Of a stretch of DNA of 64,000 nucleotides, positions 20,387-32,142 are shown one piece after another. Source of the DNA: Zymoseptoria tritici IPO323. Lineage: Eukaryota; Ascomycota; Dothideomycetes; Mycosphaerellales; Mycosphaerellaceae. Positions within the stretch are counted from its first letter, which is position 1. Each line of letters begins with the position of its first letter. The translations under genes were made by a program, and so were the position numbers. The DNA lies in contig NC_018218.1 in NCBI RefSeq assembly GCF_000219625.1, positions 3,906,001-3,970,000 of the forward strand, written 5' to 3'. Under the pieces are notes generated by a model. It saw only the letters and a program-made list of their open reading frames with translations, had not been told where the DNA came from and did no database searches.

Positions 20387-21318
20387 ATGCGTCCCACCCA
20401 ATTTCCCGTTTCGACGACTCGTCTCTGGTCGAACGAGATGAACGACCTTGTTTCCCACACACTGGGATGGCACCTTTCCGGTGTCGAAGTAGAGCTTGCG
20501 GGTGTGGAGGATTCCTCCATCACCCAATGGAACGTAGATATGGCGGCCATAGCGGCATCAGGTGCTGTGCCGATTGTCGAGATAGAGCTCGATCCTGTCC
20601 CGAGTAAGGTCCAGTGTGGCTTGCCTTGCAGGAAGATACTGACCGTGCGTATAGATGGACGAAGCGTGGGCGCGAAGAAGGCCGGCGCCACCAGGAAGAG
20701 GAATGGTACGTGTACCATGCCACTGTTCCAGTGCAGATGTGTTAACGACACATCACAGCCAAGGCCGCCGAGGAGAAGAAGGATGAGGACGAGGATGATG
20801 AGGAAGAGAAGCCAAAGAAGGCCAAGACAACCAAGAAAGGTAAGCAGCAGAAGTATGAGTGTGAGTTGCAGATTGTTCGGGCAAGGTCTCTCTGGACTAT
20901 GACAGCTCTCAGTCAGCCTCATCAATGACTGAGCTCCCACTCACCCTTTCCTCCCTTCTAATACGATCTTGCAGCAATCGACAAGTCCTCCGCCTCCACC
21001 TCCACCTCCACCACACCGCAACTCCCCGTCTCCCGACGCAGCCTCCGAAGCAATGCGAACTCTCTTTCTGGCGCCGACTCCACAACCTCATCAGGCAGCG
21101 GCAAGAGCAACGGCAACGGCAGCAGCAGCACCACCACCACCAAGTCATCCAGGTCCTCTCTCGACAGCGTCAACGAAGTATCCGAGACCTCCGACGGCTC
21201 CGACAGCAGCGCATCCTCCCACGAAGCAGCCAACTCCAACATGGTGGTCGAGTCCTGCACAATGATGGGTCCGGGCGCATCCACCGATGCTCTGTTGGAA
21301 AAAGATGGTCATTGTTGA
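20387..21318 (+). CDS. hypothetical protein with basic/acidic linker and Ser/Thr-rich tail, 247 aa
   Basis: Assembled exons are 20387-20705, 20759-20839 and 20975-21318; introns of 53 and 135 nt. The N-terminal 106 residues look folded (MRPTQFPVSTTRLWSNEMND.., then PIVEIELDPVPSKVQC and ILTVRIDGR) but match nothing I know. Exon 2 is a charged linker of alternating Lys and Glu/Asp. Exon 3 is low-complexity Ser/Thr/Asn with a short end (LLEKDGHC). No signal peptide or membrane segment. The second intron is long for this window and could hide a micro-exon. Exon 3 is also open on the opposite strand, so base composition rather than protein constraint may shape it. Coding likely, function unknown. 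Confidence 0.6.
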
Positions 21319-21568
21319 GGTGTCGTTTTCAAGAGCATCCAAGATTGGGTATCGAGGTTGGGCCGTTGATGAGTCGTCTTTGAGAACGATGGCAAGATGG
21401 CTCCATCCGCTAGTGCGACGTGCAGACGAAAAGCGAAAGGAGTAATTTGATCAAGCCAATGGTGGATCCGTTGGGTGGACGAAGGGATACCCTTGCGAAG
21501 AAACAGGCTTCGAAAACATCGTAGGACCACGATGCTCTGCGTGTGATAATCCTCCTTCTCTGTATGAA

Positions 21569-24169
21569 ATGATATCAGGACTTCTCTTACTTCGCTCCCA
21601 TCGTCTGTTTCACTCCGCCGCAGCAAGCCGCTTTAGTAAGCCGTCTCGATTCATCCCTGCAGCAACGACCCCTCTGTCACTACGCACGCGACCTCCGACA
21701 ACATCGTGTTGGTGCAGCACTCTCGAAATCGCTGCCTTCTCTCATTCTGCCAACATGCTCGAAAATACCATGGACGAGACGACACTGAAGCAATACCTGG
21801 CGGACGACCCTCCGACCTGTGCTCCTCTCGCAATTCGCCCCCACTTTGAGGCTCTCAATCAACAGGAGCGGCTCTATGCTCACTACATCTCCCGAGCAGC
21901 GTTTGCAGGCACGAGAGTCAACCTCCGCCAAGTTTCTCCAGAGTCCGAAGAGATCTACGACTTTATCCTTGCGTTGCACTCTGCTTCCAATGGCGACTGG
22001 AAGAAGCTTCAATCCCAAGCTGGAATCTCCGATGAAGACCTGCAACATTTTCTAAACTATGCTGCCCAGTTCCTCGGAAACACAGGCAACTACAAGTCAT
22101 TTGGTGACTCGAAGTTCATACCGCGAGTCCCGTCTGCCAGTGTCGCCGCGCTTGCCAAAGTGTCGCCCGAAGCTGAGAAGATGTGGGGCTCAATCCAAGA
22201 TGCCGTCTACGATACCAGTTCCATCGCCAAATTGCACTTGGGATATCCAGAGGACGGTGCTGTAAGCACATACTACCCGGATTCCCCTGGCATCACCACT
22301 GCGGAGATCACATATGTTTCCGACTTCCTGAAAGACAAGGGCCTACTCCCAGAAAACACACGTCTCCGCAAAACCTCCTCCGGGGACTTTGAACTTCTCA
22401 TTGCCTCTGCAGTCACGAGTCCGGCAATTCGGGACCTCAAAGAATCAGAATGGACACTGGAGGACCCCGTCAAGGGTAAAAAGCTCCGTCTCGTCTATGG
22501 CGACCATGCCAAGGAGATGACCACCATTTCGACGAATATCGACGAAGCGAAGAAGCATGCCCTCAACCCCGTCGAAGCCTCGATGCACGCCGACTACCTC
22601 AAGTCCTTCCATGATGGTAGCATGCTCGCCCACGTCGAATCACAGAGGCACTGGATCAAAGACAAGGGTCCCATGGTCGAGTGCAATATCGGCTTCATTG
22701 AAACGTGTAAGTCTGAAGAGCAGGCGGCCTGCAGCTCAGCTAGAGTCCGTCTCTTGAGGTTTGTCTGCAGATCTGAGCCTGGAAACCTTGCTGACCTTTG
22801 CCGAAGACAGAGATCCTCATGGACAAAAAGGTGAATGGGAGGGCTTCGCAGCGATGGTCAACAAGGAACGGACGAAGGCCTTCTCCAGATTGGTAGAATC
22901 AGCCCCCAGCCAGATCCCAAAGTTACCCTGGGATGCGAATTTCGAGAAGGACAAGTTCTTGTCGCCAGACTTTACTTCGTTGGAGGTGCTGAGCTTCGCT
23001 GGTAGCGGCATTCCGGTGAGTGGCCCTTGACAATAGCAAATATATATATATCTGCTATTGGTCACTATTGCTTCCCAGGTGGACATGACTGACTCTGCCA
23101 ACTCACGCAGGCGGGAATTAACATTCCCAACCATGACGCTGTGAGACAAAACGACGGCTTCAAGAACGTGTCACTGGGTAACGTGCTATCGGCTGCTGCT
23201 CCGAAGGAGCCCACCCCATTCATCAGCACGGAAGACCAGGCGGTCTACGACAAATACAAGAATGAGGCATTTGAGGTCCAAGTCGGTCTGCATGAGCTGC
23301 TCGGCCATGGATGCGGCATGCTCTTGCAGGAGACCGAGCCTGGTGTCTACAACTTCGACGTCAAGAGCCCGCCGAAGAGCCCCCTCGACGGCAAGCCGAT
23401 TAGCTCATGGTAACTGTCCGGTGTCCTATGAGGAACTGCAACTAATACTTTCACTTAGGTACAAGCCTGGCGAGACGTGGGGAACCGTCTTTGGAGGATT
23501 AGGCCCGTCGATGGAAGAGTGTCGAGCAGAGTGCGTCGCCATGAGTCTGTGCCCCGACTATGGTATTCTGGAGATCTTCGGCTTCGGAAACGGCAAGGAG
23601 GACCTCCATGGCGTGGCCGGCGACGTGCTCTACGTCTGCTACCTCCAAATGGCGCGTGCTGGGATCGCGGCATTACAGTTCTGGGACCCCAACAGCCGGA
23701 AACATGGCCAAGCGCATATGAAAGCTCGGGTATGTATACATGCTTCGTGTGCCGAATCAGGCTAACATGACCTTCACAGTTCGCGATCCTCAATGTGTTC
23801 CTGTCTGCAGGCCCCGAGTTCTGCAAGCTTGATTATTCAAAGGACGATCTCTCGGACCTTGTCATCCGACTCGACCGCACCAAGATCGAATCTCACGGTA
23901 GAAAAGCCGTGAATGCTTTCCTGCAGAAGCTCCAGATCTACAAAGCTACTGCGGATGTCAAAGCCGGCACTGAGCTATACGAGGGTATCACGACGGTCAA
24001 TGAGTGGTATGCGGAGAAGCTGCGTCCGGAGGTGCTAAGACAGGCGAAACCGCGAAAGGTGTTCGTGCAGGCGAACACTTTCAAGGATGGGGATGATGTC
24101 GTGTTGAGGGAATATGAGGCCACGCCAGAGGGCATGATCCAGAGCTTCGTGGAGAGGGGTTACATCTGA
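21569..24169 (+). CDS. dipeptidyl peptidase III (M49 zinc peptidase)
   Basis: Five exons: 21569-22706, 22807-23015, 23111-23409, 23459-23729, 23780-24169; 768 residues. The zinc motif HELLGH is at 510-515 and the second motif EECRAE at about 568-573; both are the M49 hallmark. DPP III removes dipeptides from the N-terminus of short peptides, usually in the cytosol. A second Met at residue 63 ([10 protein letters not shown]) is where most DPP III proteins begin. The preceding 62 residues are Arg/Ser/Ala-rich without acidic residues until near the end ([18 protein letters not shown]), resembling a mitochondrial presequence, so two start sites could give two locations. The first intron (100 nt) is the longest. 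The second contains an (AT)n run near 23041. Confidence 0.95.
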
Positions 24170-24644
24170 GCACAGTCGGTGCCCAAGTTTCAGCGCGGGA
24201 TACGGGTCGACTACTGTAAACTCTGCATATACAGTAGATCGCGGTAATAGTAGAGCGCACCGATAACTTTCCAGTGCCCCCTTATTAGCTGGTGCACGCA
24301 ATTTGGCAGGACGCCAAGTTAAGGCGAACAGCCAGTGTGGCATGCTGCCTCAATGAGCGGATAGATACGCGTACAGGACGTACAGGACAGCTTGCAGTTG
24401 AGCTAGCATCATCCCGTGAAGGCGTACAGGTAACTTGGCAGGACACCGTGCTGATAGTACATGTAGCGGTAAATGTTCAGTGTATCATTGATTTCTCGCA
24501 ACGGCTTCATAGGAGGTACAGGTCATTGAACAGGAAACGTTGTTTCAAGTACAACTAGCTTAGCAGGACGACCCCTTTAGTAGTATGGGCTGGCACCCAC
24601 AATATCGATTTGTATAAGTCTCATGGAGAGCCCCGTTGCCCCGT
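24170..24644. other. convergent intergenic with weak GGCAGGAC-type repeats
   Basis: 475 bp between the DPP III stop and the CCDC25-like stop. (G/A)GCAGGAC motifs recur at about 24305, 24437 and 24562, and GTACAGGAC is repeated in tandem near 24371. No gene was seen. Confidence 0.4.
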
Positions 24645-25404
24645 TCACATGAAGTCGTCCAGAAAGTCTTCATCTCGATCCTCGTTGCTTGTCTGTGCCA
24701 GATTCTCTTCCGTGTGCAGCTCATCATACATGTGATCTTTCTGCCACTTCAGCCTTTGCCGCTCCTCCGCTAATTGGGCATCTTGCTTCTTCTGCATCGT
24801 TGTCAGCAACCAATTCCATCACGAAGATCTCGTCCAACACAGACAGATCGACTCACCTTCTCCTGCATAGCGATCCTCTCGACCTTCCTCAGCTCTTTTT
24901 CTCTCTCAGCCTTCTCTTCCCTCAGATCTGGATACTTCTCCTCCTTCGTCTTGTTCAACCGATTCACAATGGCATTCTCCCTACTAACCACATACACCCT
25001 CTTCACCTTTTTCTGATCAAAGAACCCCACCTGACCCGTCGCCATGGCACCCGTCTTCTTCAAATTGCTCCATGGCGTGTATATGACGGTGATGTTGTCC
25101 TTCTTGTTGCCTTCGATCGAATTGGCTTTGGTGAGCTGGGCGCAGTCTGTGAGGAGTGCTTCCGAGATATTGTCCCAGGTCTGATTCTCCGGAAGGCGAA
25201 GGTAGATGTGGGCGGACGAGAGGTTGTCGACGTGGAACCAGACGTCTTCTGGCCAGCCGTGTGCGATCAGGTCCTCATCTCTAGCCTGGTTAGTTGGGGG
25301 TGTTGTGGGAGCGGTAGAGGGGGAAACCGACTTTCGACCTTATCTTTGCCCACGTATATGAACGCCGGAGGATCAACGACGTTGCTCTTGAAGTAGAGCA
25401 CCAT
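24645..25404 (-). CDS. CCDC25-like NFACT-R (DUF814) protein
   Basis: Exons 25404-25332, 25278-24857 and 24791-24645; introns 25279-25331 (GTCGGT donor, acceptor CTAGAG) and 24792-24856; 213 residues. The first acceptor was chosen because it restores the conserved KVENEDL junction; the alternative acceptor two bases earlier gives an immediate stop. It starts MVLYFKSNVVDPPAF, then FIYVGKDKVEN, DVWFHVD, SSAHIYLRLP, QLTKANSIEG and VIYTPWSNLKKTG, all diagnostic. A charged helical segment (EEKAEREKELRKVERI) and acidic end DEDFLDDFM follow. Human CCDC25 is 208 residues. NFACT-R domains bind RNA in ribosome quality control; the role of this stand-alone version in fungi is unclear. Confidence 0.92.
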
Positions 25405-25594
25405 GTCGGCGTTGATGAGACGGAAAATTAATGTTCTGGTGGGACCTGGCGATGGACACTGGCTGCAGTATCACATGCGAATTGATCATGTCCAGGAGTA
25501 TGTGGCTTACATGATCAAAGCGGACATGGTACGCCTCCGAATGGACACTCCCCTGTCCTTTCCATAATCTCCATACTACTTGGGAGAGGAGTGA
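25405..25594. promoter_or_regulatory. 190-bp bidirectional promoter region
   Basis: The head-to-head starts at 25404 (minus) and 25595 (plus) leave 190 bp, so the CCDC25-like gene and the TSC10-like gene probably share a promoter region. No clear TATA. Confidence 0.55.
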
Positions 25595-26791
25595 ATGAGC
25601 TTGTGGATGGATTCTCTCTACACTCCCGTGATAATCGGAGTCTGTACCCTCGTCCTTGTCCTGGCATTGGACATCATGGGTGTCTTCTCAAGCGCGAAGC
25701 ACTTCGATGTTGATGGACGGGTGAGTTGATTCCATTGCCTGGTCCGGCATGTAACATACACTAATCGAGAACGCAAAGACGGTGGTGATCACAGGAGGCT
25801 CCCAGGGTATGGGACGAGGCCTCGGGAAACTTTTGGCTTCGAAAGGTGCCAATATTGTGATCGTTGCAAGAACTCAGAAGAAGCTCGATGAGGCATTGAA
25901 GTACATCTCGGTGAGCAACTGCAAGATGCTCGAGGCCACCATCCAGCTCTGACATTACTCGGACAGGCTGCCGCGAAGAACCCACAAGCTCAGCGGTTCC
26001 TCGCGATAAGCGCCGACGTGACAGACCCAGATGAGAACACTCGCATCATCAAGGAGGTCACTGCCTGGAACCACGGGAACCCCCCTGATGTTGTATGGGC
26101 AAATGCTGGAATGAGCGAACCTCGACTCTTCTTGGATACTCCGGTGTCCGTGCTGCGATCACAAATGGACGTCAACTACTTCGCCGCTGCGTATCTCGCT
26201 CAGTCGACACTAAGATCCTGGCTCGAGCCGGCCAACGAGCGATCAACAGCGAGGAGTCCCAAGCCGAGACACTTTATCATGACATCCAGCACCGTCTGCT
26301 TTGTGGGTGTGGCTGGCTACGCACCGTATGCCCCTCCAAAGTCTGCAATGCGTTCACTAGCAGACACATTACGATCAGAGGTGAACCTCTACAACGGAGC
26401 TCGACGTAAAGATCCCATCAACGGACCACCGGCCGATATTAAGATCCATTGTGTATGTCCCGGTACAATCACGTCTCCTGGCCATCAAAATGAAGAGATC
26501 AGCAAGCACGAGGTCACCAAGATACTGGAAAAGGACGACCCGGCGCAAACTGAAGATGAAGTCGCTACGGCTGCCGTGCTGGGACTCGAGAGGGGAGGCT
26601 ACTTGATCACGACTCAGCTTCTCGGCCATGCCATGCGAGCCAGCGCTTTGGGAGGCAGTCCTCGAAACAACTGGTTCGTTGATACTATCTTTTCGTGGAT
26701 CACTGCCATTGCTTGGCTGTTCATCGGCCCAGATCTGGAGGGCAAAGTATTCACATATGGAAAGAAGCATGGCGCCGCAGCCTCAAAATAA
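25595..26791 (+). CDS. TSC10: 3-ketodihydrosphingosine reductase (SDR family)
   Basis: Exons 25595-25720, 25779-25910 and 25967-26791; introns of 58 and 56 nt; 360 residues. Two in-frame ATGs (25595 and 25607) follow a TGA at 25592, so the start is one of them. The N-terminus has a membrane segment (VIIGVCTLVLVLALDIMGVF). The coenzyme motif TGGSQGMGRG comes next, then WANAGMSEP (NAG motif), Ser of TSSTVCFVG and the catalytic Y-x3-K in YAPPK. A second hydrophobic segment lies near the C-terminus (WITAIAWLFIGPD), giving the usual ER topology. It reduces 3-ketodihydrosphingosine to dihydrosphingosine with NADPH, the second step of sphingolipid synthesis. Its stop is 50 bp from that of the convergent methyltransferase gene. 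Confidence 0.92.
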
Positions 26792-26841
26792 AGATCCTAC
26801 ATTTCTGGGTCCACCCTTGTCCTTTCGTGGCGCCTACGAAT

Positions 26842-27801
26842 TCACTTCCGACCGCCGGCGACCAGAGCAATGCCCGTCAGTTTACCGGGCTCGGTTGGCG
26901 AGTACGACTCCACCATCTCTCTCGCCAGACTCAGCACTTTCGTCCTCTCCTCCTCCGAGATGCCCTTCATCACGGCAGCCATATGAGGCATCACTTCGAA
27001 ACATAATTCGAGTAGTGCATCATATGTGTCGAACTCCATTGTCACCTCAACCTCCTGCGCCTGGACGTCTCGGAATCCAGCCTTCTCCAGCTCGGCCTTG
27101 AGCGCTGGCGCAGAGGCCCACTCCGTTGGTACGGATGGATGCTGTAGATCAGGTCGTACTTTGGCAGGGATCTTCATGGTGTCCATCCATTGGCTTGACT
27201 GCCACGATGAGCATGATAGAACGCCGCCGTCTTTGAGCACTCGCTTGCTTTCTTTGAGACACTTCATCGGATCTGGAGTCAACTATTCAACAATCAGTGC
27301 ACGTCACCCTTATTATCTTGCGTGGGTACTACTCACGAAGTAGACCCATCCGGCAGTAACATGCGATAGCGATCCGTCCTTTACACCTTGCAGATTCATG
27401 GCATCGCCCACCTTCACATCGACCCTGCCCCACGGTGACGAAGGATCCTTCTCGAGGGCCTCTGTCTTGAGCCCTCGAGCCTTCTCGACCATGGCTGGCG
27501 CGAAATCAGATGCACTCAGCGATGCAGTAGACGGTATGACACCGCCATAGTCTGAGACGATTCTCTCGATGACATTGCCTGGTCCGCAGCCATTGTCGTG
27601 AATTCCGGAGGCCTCGGAGAAGGGCAGATAGGCGTTCGCCATATTGAGCATGGCTGTGATAGGCTTGGACGAGACGCCCACGGTGAGCTTCTTATACATC
27701 TTTGCCATAGTCTCCCAGTCAGTCCCCGTGGCTGGAGTGAGATTAGCTATGTTGTGTTGTGGTCGAAGCCGGAGGGACATACTGTCTGATATGTTGACCA
27801 T
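26842..27801 (-). CDS. class I SAM-dependent methyltransferase
   Basis: Exons 27801-27783, 27731-27337 and 27282-26842; introns 27732-27782 (51 nt, in frame) and 27283-27336; 284 residues. The first exon encodes only MVNISD plus one base. The SAM-binding motif I region is DNGCGPGNV, followed by SASDFAPAMVEKAR (motif II region), VKVGDAMNL and LKDGGVLSCSSWQ. The fold is that of small-molecule methyltransferases of fungal secondary metabolism or ubiquinone/sterol-like families; the substrate cannot be deduced. It has no signal peptide or membrane segment. The frame continues upstream without an ATG, so 27801 is the best start. Confidence 0.85.
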
Positions 27802-28446
27802 TGTGATTGATTTCGTGGCTTTCAAAGATGACTTGCGTGGGGTGAGTGAGGTACAGAGCAGAAACCTGATTTGTGTGTTTTTGCAATTGAGTTGCGACTT
27901 TCAGTTTGTAATTAATATATACGCTCTTCGGAGACTTTAAAGCTACAATCCTACATCTTTCGTACGATGCTTCGTCTCTCGGAGACTTTGAGCTTTGAAA
28001 GGATAGCCACTCAGATCGCTGCCGAGGCCACAGCCAAAAATCTGCAGCAATCATTAGAATACATTGCCGTATATTCGGGAACATGATGAGTGAACACTCC
28101 ATACATCTTTCCAGGTTTATCGGCCACTTTTGATGAGTGATGTGCACCACGACGGAAGTTGACCGGGTACGGACACACCAAGTAGATAGTGACCATCTTG
28201 ATATGATCTTGCTTGATGGCATTGTTCTGTTGAGCGCTGATGCTTTATACAGACCCAGTCTTTGTGTACCACTGGGAGCATCTCAGAAATGCGTTCCGCT
28301 CTTCTAGCATTTCAGACTCCAATCTCTGGTGGTTCTGTCGATATCTGTTGCCTCGTGCTATTGCTCCGGGACCAACTTCGTCCAACGCCATGATTGTGCT
28401 CATGCTTGTTCCTCTCCTACGCCCACAAAATCCAGCATGATGACCT
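27802..28446. other. intergenic, no gene recognised
   Basis: 645 bp holding the methyltransferase promoter and the 3' flank of the small hydrophilic gene. No other feature seen. Confidence 0.4.
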
Positions 28447-29016
28447 CTAGCTTCCACCATTGGGGTAGCCGCCCTTGTCCACTGGATTAGCCGGACCGCC
28501 CCTCTGTCCTAACACTCCCGCAACATCGACCTCGTGCTGCTCTTCCTTCTGGACCTTCTCCCTGGCCGCGGATTGCTCCTGCTTCTTCTTATCCAGATCC
28601 GTCTCCAACCCCTGCTCACCGCCAGTCGCGCCAGGCTTCCGGTTGACGGCGTCGATAACCTTGTCCTCGCCCGGTGCTCCCATTTGCGCGGCTGTCAACT
28701 CTTGGGTATCAAGTTGCTCTTGTGTATAGCCGTGGACTTCTTCTCCTGGTGGTGCACCGTGGATGCCACGCGCTCTGGATGTTTTCGTCGCTTGATCGTC
28801 CGACAGATGGGGCTCGTTCGCTTCGCGGTGGGCTCTGGCGGCCAGTTAGCCCGAGCCGTGGCCTACCAATGCGATCATCGAAGCTTACACTGCATTGTCG
28901 GCATCGGTTTTGGAGTTGAGCTGAGCCATGGACTGCTCGCTTGCGCTCTTGTCAGTGGGGTTCCCGGCGGTCTCGTATGCCTGTGCGGGCGAGGGTTGAG
29001 CGTCGTGGTTGTTCAT
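28447..29016 (-). CDS. small hydrophilic (LEA-like) hypothetical protein, 171 aa
   Basis: Exons 29016-28889 and 28834-28447; intron 28835-28888 (54 nt, GTAAGC..CAG). The product is strongly hydrophilic and lacks cysteine. It is rich in Gln, Glu, Asp, Lys, Gly and Ala, with segments such as SEQSMAQLNSKTDADNA, GYTQEQLDTQEL and DKKKQEQSAAREKVQKEE, and ends GGYPNGGS. No signal peptide or membrane segment. The composition resembles stress-related hydrophilins or LEA-like proteins, a similarity of composition only. The start may lie further upstream in the same frame, where the next in-frame ATG (near 29109) adds a poorly conserved-looking leader. The two-exon join is clean. Confidence 0.65.
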
Positions 29017-29362
29017 GTTGGCTGTGGTCGTCCAAGTCGTCTGAGAGAAAGGGTGATCGAGTCTTGGTTCAACAAAGCTTTGTTGTATTGTAGCTGGCAA
29101 GCAGGGCAAGATTCGACCATGTGTGCGTCAATCACTCACGCCAACAAATTTAGAGTTCACTCTCACATGCGAATCGGAAGCAGACCCCGCACACGTCACT
29201 GGTGGTCACTATCAAACTTCCCATTACACGCGCTGATGCACGGCTTGCTGTTTCTGTGGAGCCGTTTGTACAACCTCCACCGAAGGAGAAGGGTCAGCAT
29301 GTAGACAACAACAGAAAACACCTTCTCAACACAAATCTGAGCAATCGACAGCAATCGACAAC
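29017..29362. promoter_or_regulatory. divergent promoter region
   Basis: 346 bp between the small hydrophilic gene (minus) and the NAD(P)HX dehydratase gene (plus). GCAATCGACA is tandemly duplicated at about 29341-29360, right before the ATG at 29363. Confidence 0.4.
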
Positions 29363-30458
29363 ATGGCGGCCACACTATCCCGTTCGGAGATCTTGGGCAA
29401 GGTCTACAAGATGGTGCCTCCCATGCTTGAGAAGTTCCACAAAGGTACTCACACGGACTATTGTGAACCAAACGATGCCAGTGCTAACCCGACGTCCAAG
29501 GTCAACTGGGAAGAGTCGCCGTCATCGGTGGCAGTGAAGACTACACGGGAGCTCCATATTTCTCCGCAATGGCATCGGCGAAGCTCGGCTGCGACATGGT
29601 ACGAGCTATGATATGGCCGCAACGTCCAGAGAATACCATGCTGACATTGACAAGTCCCATGTGATTTGCGAGTACAATGCTGGCCATGTGATCAAGACCT
29701 ACTCTCCCAACCTGATGGTCCACCCCTACATGCGCCAACAGAAAAACCTCGGGGAGACGGAGACCATCGACAGTGTGTCCGAGCAAGTCATCGGCATGCT
29801 CGACCGCCTCCACGTAATCGTCATCGGACCCGGTCTAGGACGTGATCCTGCGATGCAGGAAACCTGCGCCAGAGTCATCACCGAAGCGAAGAAGAAGAAC
29901 GTCTCGTTTGTGCTGGACGCCGATGGTCTGTATCTGGCGCAGACAAGGCCGGACTTGGTGCAAGGGTACAAGGAATGTATCCTCACGCCAAACGTGGTGG
30001 AGTTTGGGCGCCTTGCGAAGAGCAAGAACATCGACACCACCAAGGAAGACCCAACGAAGCTGTGCGAAAAATTGGCACAGGCGTTCGGAGGTGTGACAAT
30101 CATCCAGAAGGGAAAAGTCGACTACATCTCAAACGGGCAGCAGACTTTGATCTCGGACGGCGAAGGAGGTCTCAAAAGATCCGGCGGTCAGGGAGATACA
30201 CTGACGGGGTCTCTCGCGACATTGTTGGCGTATCGCAAGGCATATCTTGAGAAGATCTGGGACCACGAGGGCGATCTGCAGCCGGATGAGCTGCTGACAT
30301 ACGTCGCGTATGGAGGTTCTGCCATCACTCGAGAGTGTTCGAGATTGGCGTTCAAGGAGAAGGGCCGAAGTTTGCAGGCGGCGGACTTGACGGAGCATGT
30401 GCACACTGCATTCTTGAACGTCATTGGTGAAAAGCCCACGGATGAGGCGAAGTTGTGA
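29363..30458 (+). CDS. ATP-dependent (S)-NAD(P)H-hydrate dehydratase
   Basis: Exons 29363-29444, 29501-29598 and 29655-30458; two 56-nt introns; 327 residues. The joins give [21 protein letters not shown] and a continuous core through [35 protein letters not shown] and the catalytic-loop GGQGDTLTG, as in yeast YKL151C and human CARKD/NAXD. The enzyme uses ATP to dehydrate damaged NAD(P)H hydrates back to NAD(P)H, a metabolite-repair reaction in cytosol and mitochondria. The N-terminus has no clear targeting peptide from the ATG chosen. Length is normal for the stand-alone dehydratase; the partner epimerase is not in this window. Confidence 0.95.
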
Positions 30459-32142
30459 GAAATATGTCGTAGCGAAATGGGCGTGGCTGTTGCTGATGCT
30501 GTTTTAGTCCTTGCTCGCGTACGAGCGTCTCGGGTGTTGAGGAAGAGCGAACTTATAAGTAGCATTCAGGCATGTAAGATGCGAGTAAGAATGAAACCAG
30601 AGCAGCATGGAGAAGCATCTACTTCCCTGTTCCAGCATAGAACATTGCAGTAGCATACCCGCCTCTTCTACTTCTGCACACCTTGCTGTTCAGCCCTCAT
30701 CATGCTTCATTGTTTGTCCTCCAAAGGAGACAATGGTCCGTGGTACCGAACGAATATCTCATGGGGCAATGATGCACTATAGCGACGACTACGAGTCTCG
30801 GCCGACAACCCCACTGTGCCACCGAAGCGTGAGGCATTGCCAAACCATTCGTTCTCGTGCGACGCCACGGGGACCGTGTAATACGGAAATGGCGAAGCTC
30901 CACATTTTCGCCGTGTGTGTGCTCTTGCAGACAGTATGACCAATGAACAACGTGACCACCAGTGGCTGCGCGATGAGGCGGCGACAAAAGTGATTTCTCG
31001 GTACAACCAATCGCATGGAACGACAGAATCTTCACAGCCCCGCGGCTGATATACGATTGCATCGACGTTCAGGTACCGCCTTTTTGAGATGGCTTTGCGG
31101 CCAGGCAACGAGGAATGCTTGTACGACGATGGTGTGAGTGTCCCGAGGAGTTTGAGAATGGGCAACCATTCTAGCGGTTCATCCGCATCGGTGGATTCGG
31201 CCTTTCCGAATCGAAGTCTGGTGGTCTTGTAGAGCCTCGACTGTGATGGCTCCGGGGAAGAGAATTTCTTCTTCCCATCAGCGACTGATGGACTTGGAAA
31301 CTTTCGTCACGGCCTGTGCCACCTGTGATATACTCCAGCGCTTAGGTTCCATCCTTTCGGGAGCGCAGAGGAGGAAAAGCCAGTTTGTCCTGGCGGAGAT
31401 GTGCGGAAAGCGGAGCTTCGTCAGACATCGCCACTTTTTTCACACGTAGATGACACGGGTCGTCCGTTCACGCGATCCCAGATGGTGCATGGGTATCAAG
31501 GCTGAGATCCACGGACAGATCGATCGTGGCCTGCACGCTCTCATGGCAAGTCGGTATGCGAGTGATCTCATCGCAATGAGTCAAGGCACCAGGCGATCCT
31601 TTGTCAATGTCAGTACTAATTCATGGATACGTGAAGCCACCTTCTTGCGCCGAACAATGGAACCCTCGAATCGGTCAGGTCACGCAAAGGTGCATCGCGG
31701 ATGCGGTCGACCGTGTGGAGGATGTCCGTCGCGAACGATGTGTACGCAGTCCGTGACAGGCCGATCGGCGACTTTTGGACCAGATGTGAATATGCCCAAT
31801 TGTACAGATGAGGTTTGGGTCGCATCGTTAGGGCTTGCCTTCAGCGCCTGATCGGTCAACGCTTCGTCAACGTTGGTCAGTCCTGCGTGTCGTCGTTGAG
31901 GTAGCTCGTTGCGCCGTTGACCGCACTTTTTGTGGCCTCGCCGTCTAAATTCGGAGACAGCAGTTCGGTTGGTAAAGAAGCGGACTCTGGTTGAATTGGA
32001 AGCGTGTGCTTGAGTCGGCGTGCCAGAAATCGAGTGTGTGTAAAAGTCATGGTACTTCCTTCTCCCGAAGATGTACTTTTCCAGAACAAGAAGGGAGAAG
32101 CCACCAACACAAGTCTACACTCATCGGCACCACGGGAACAAA
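30459..32142. other. intergenic, no gene recognised
   Basis: 1.7 kb. ORFs such as 30707-31165 (minus) and 31450-31851 (plus) overlap each other in several frames and show no domain. Nothing repeated was seen. Confidence 0.35.
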
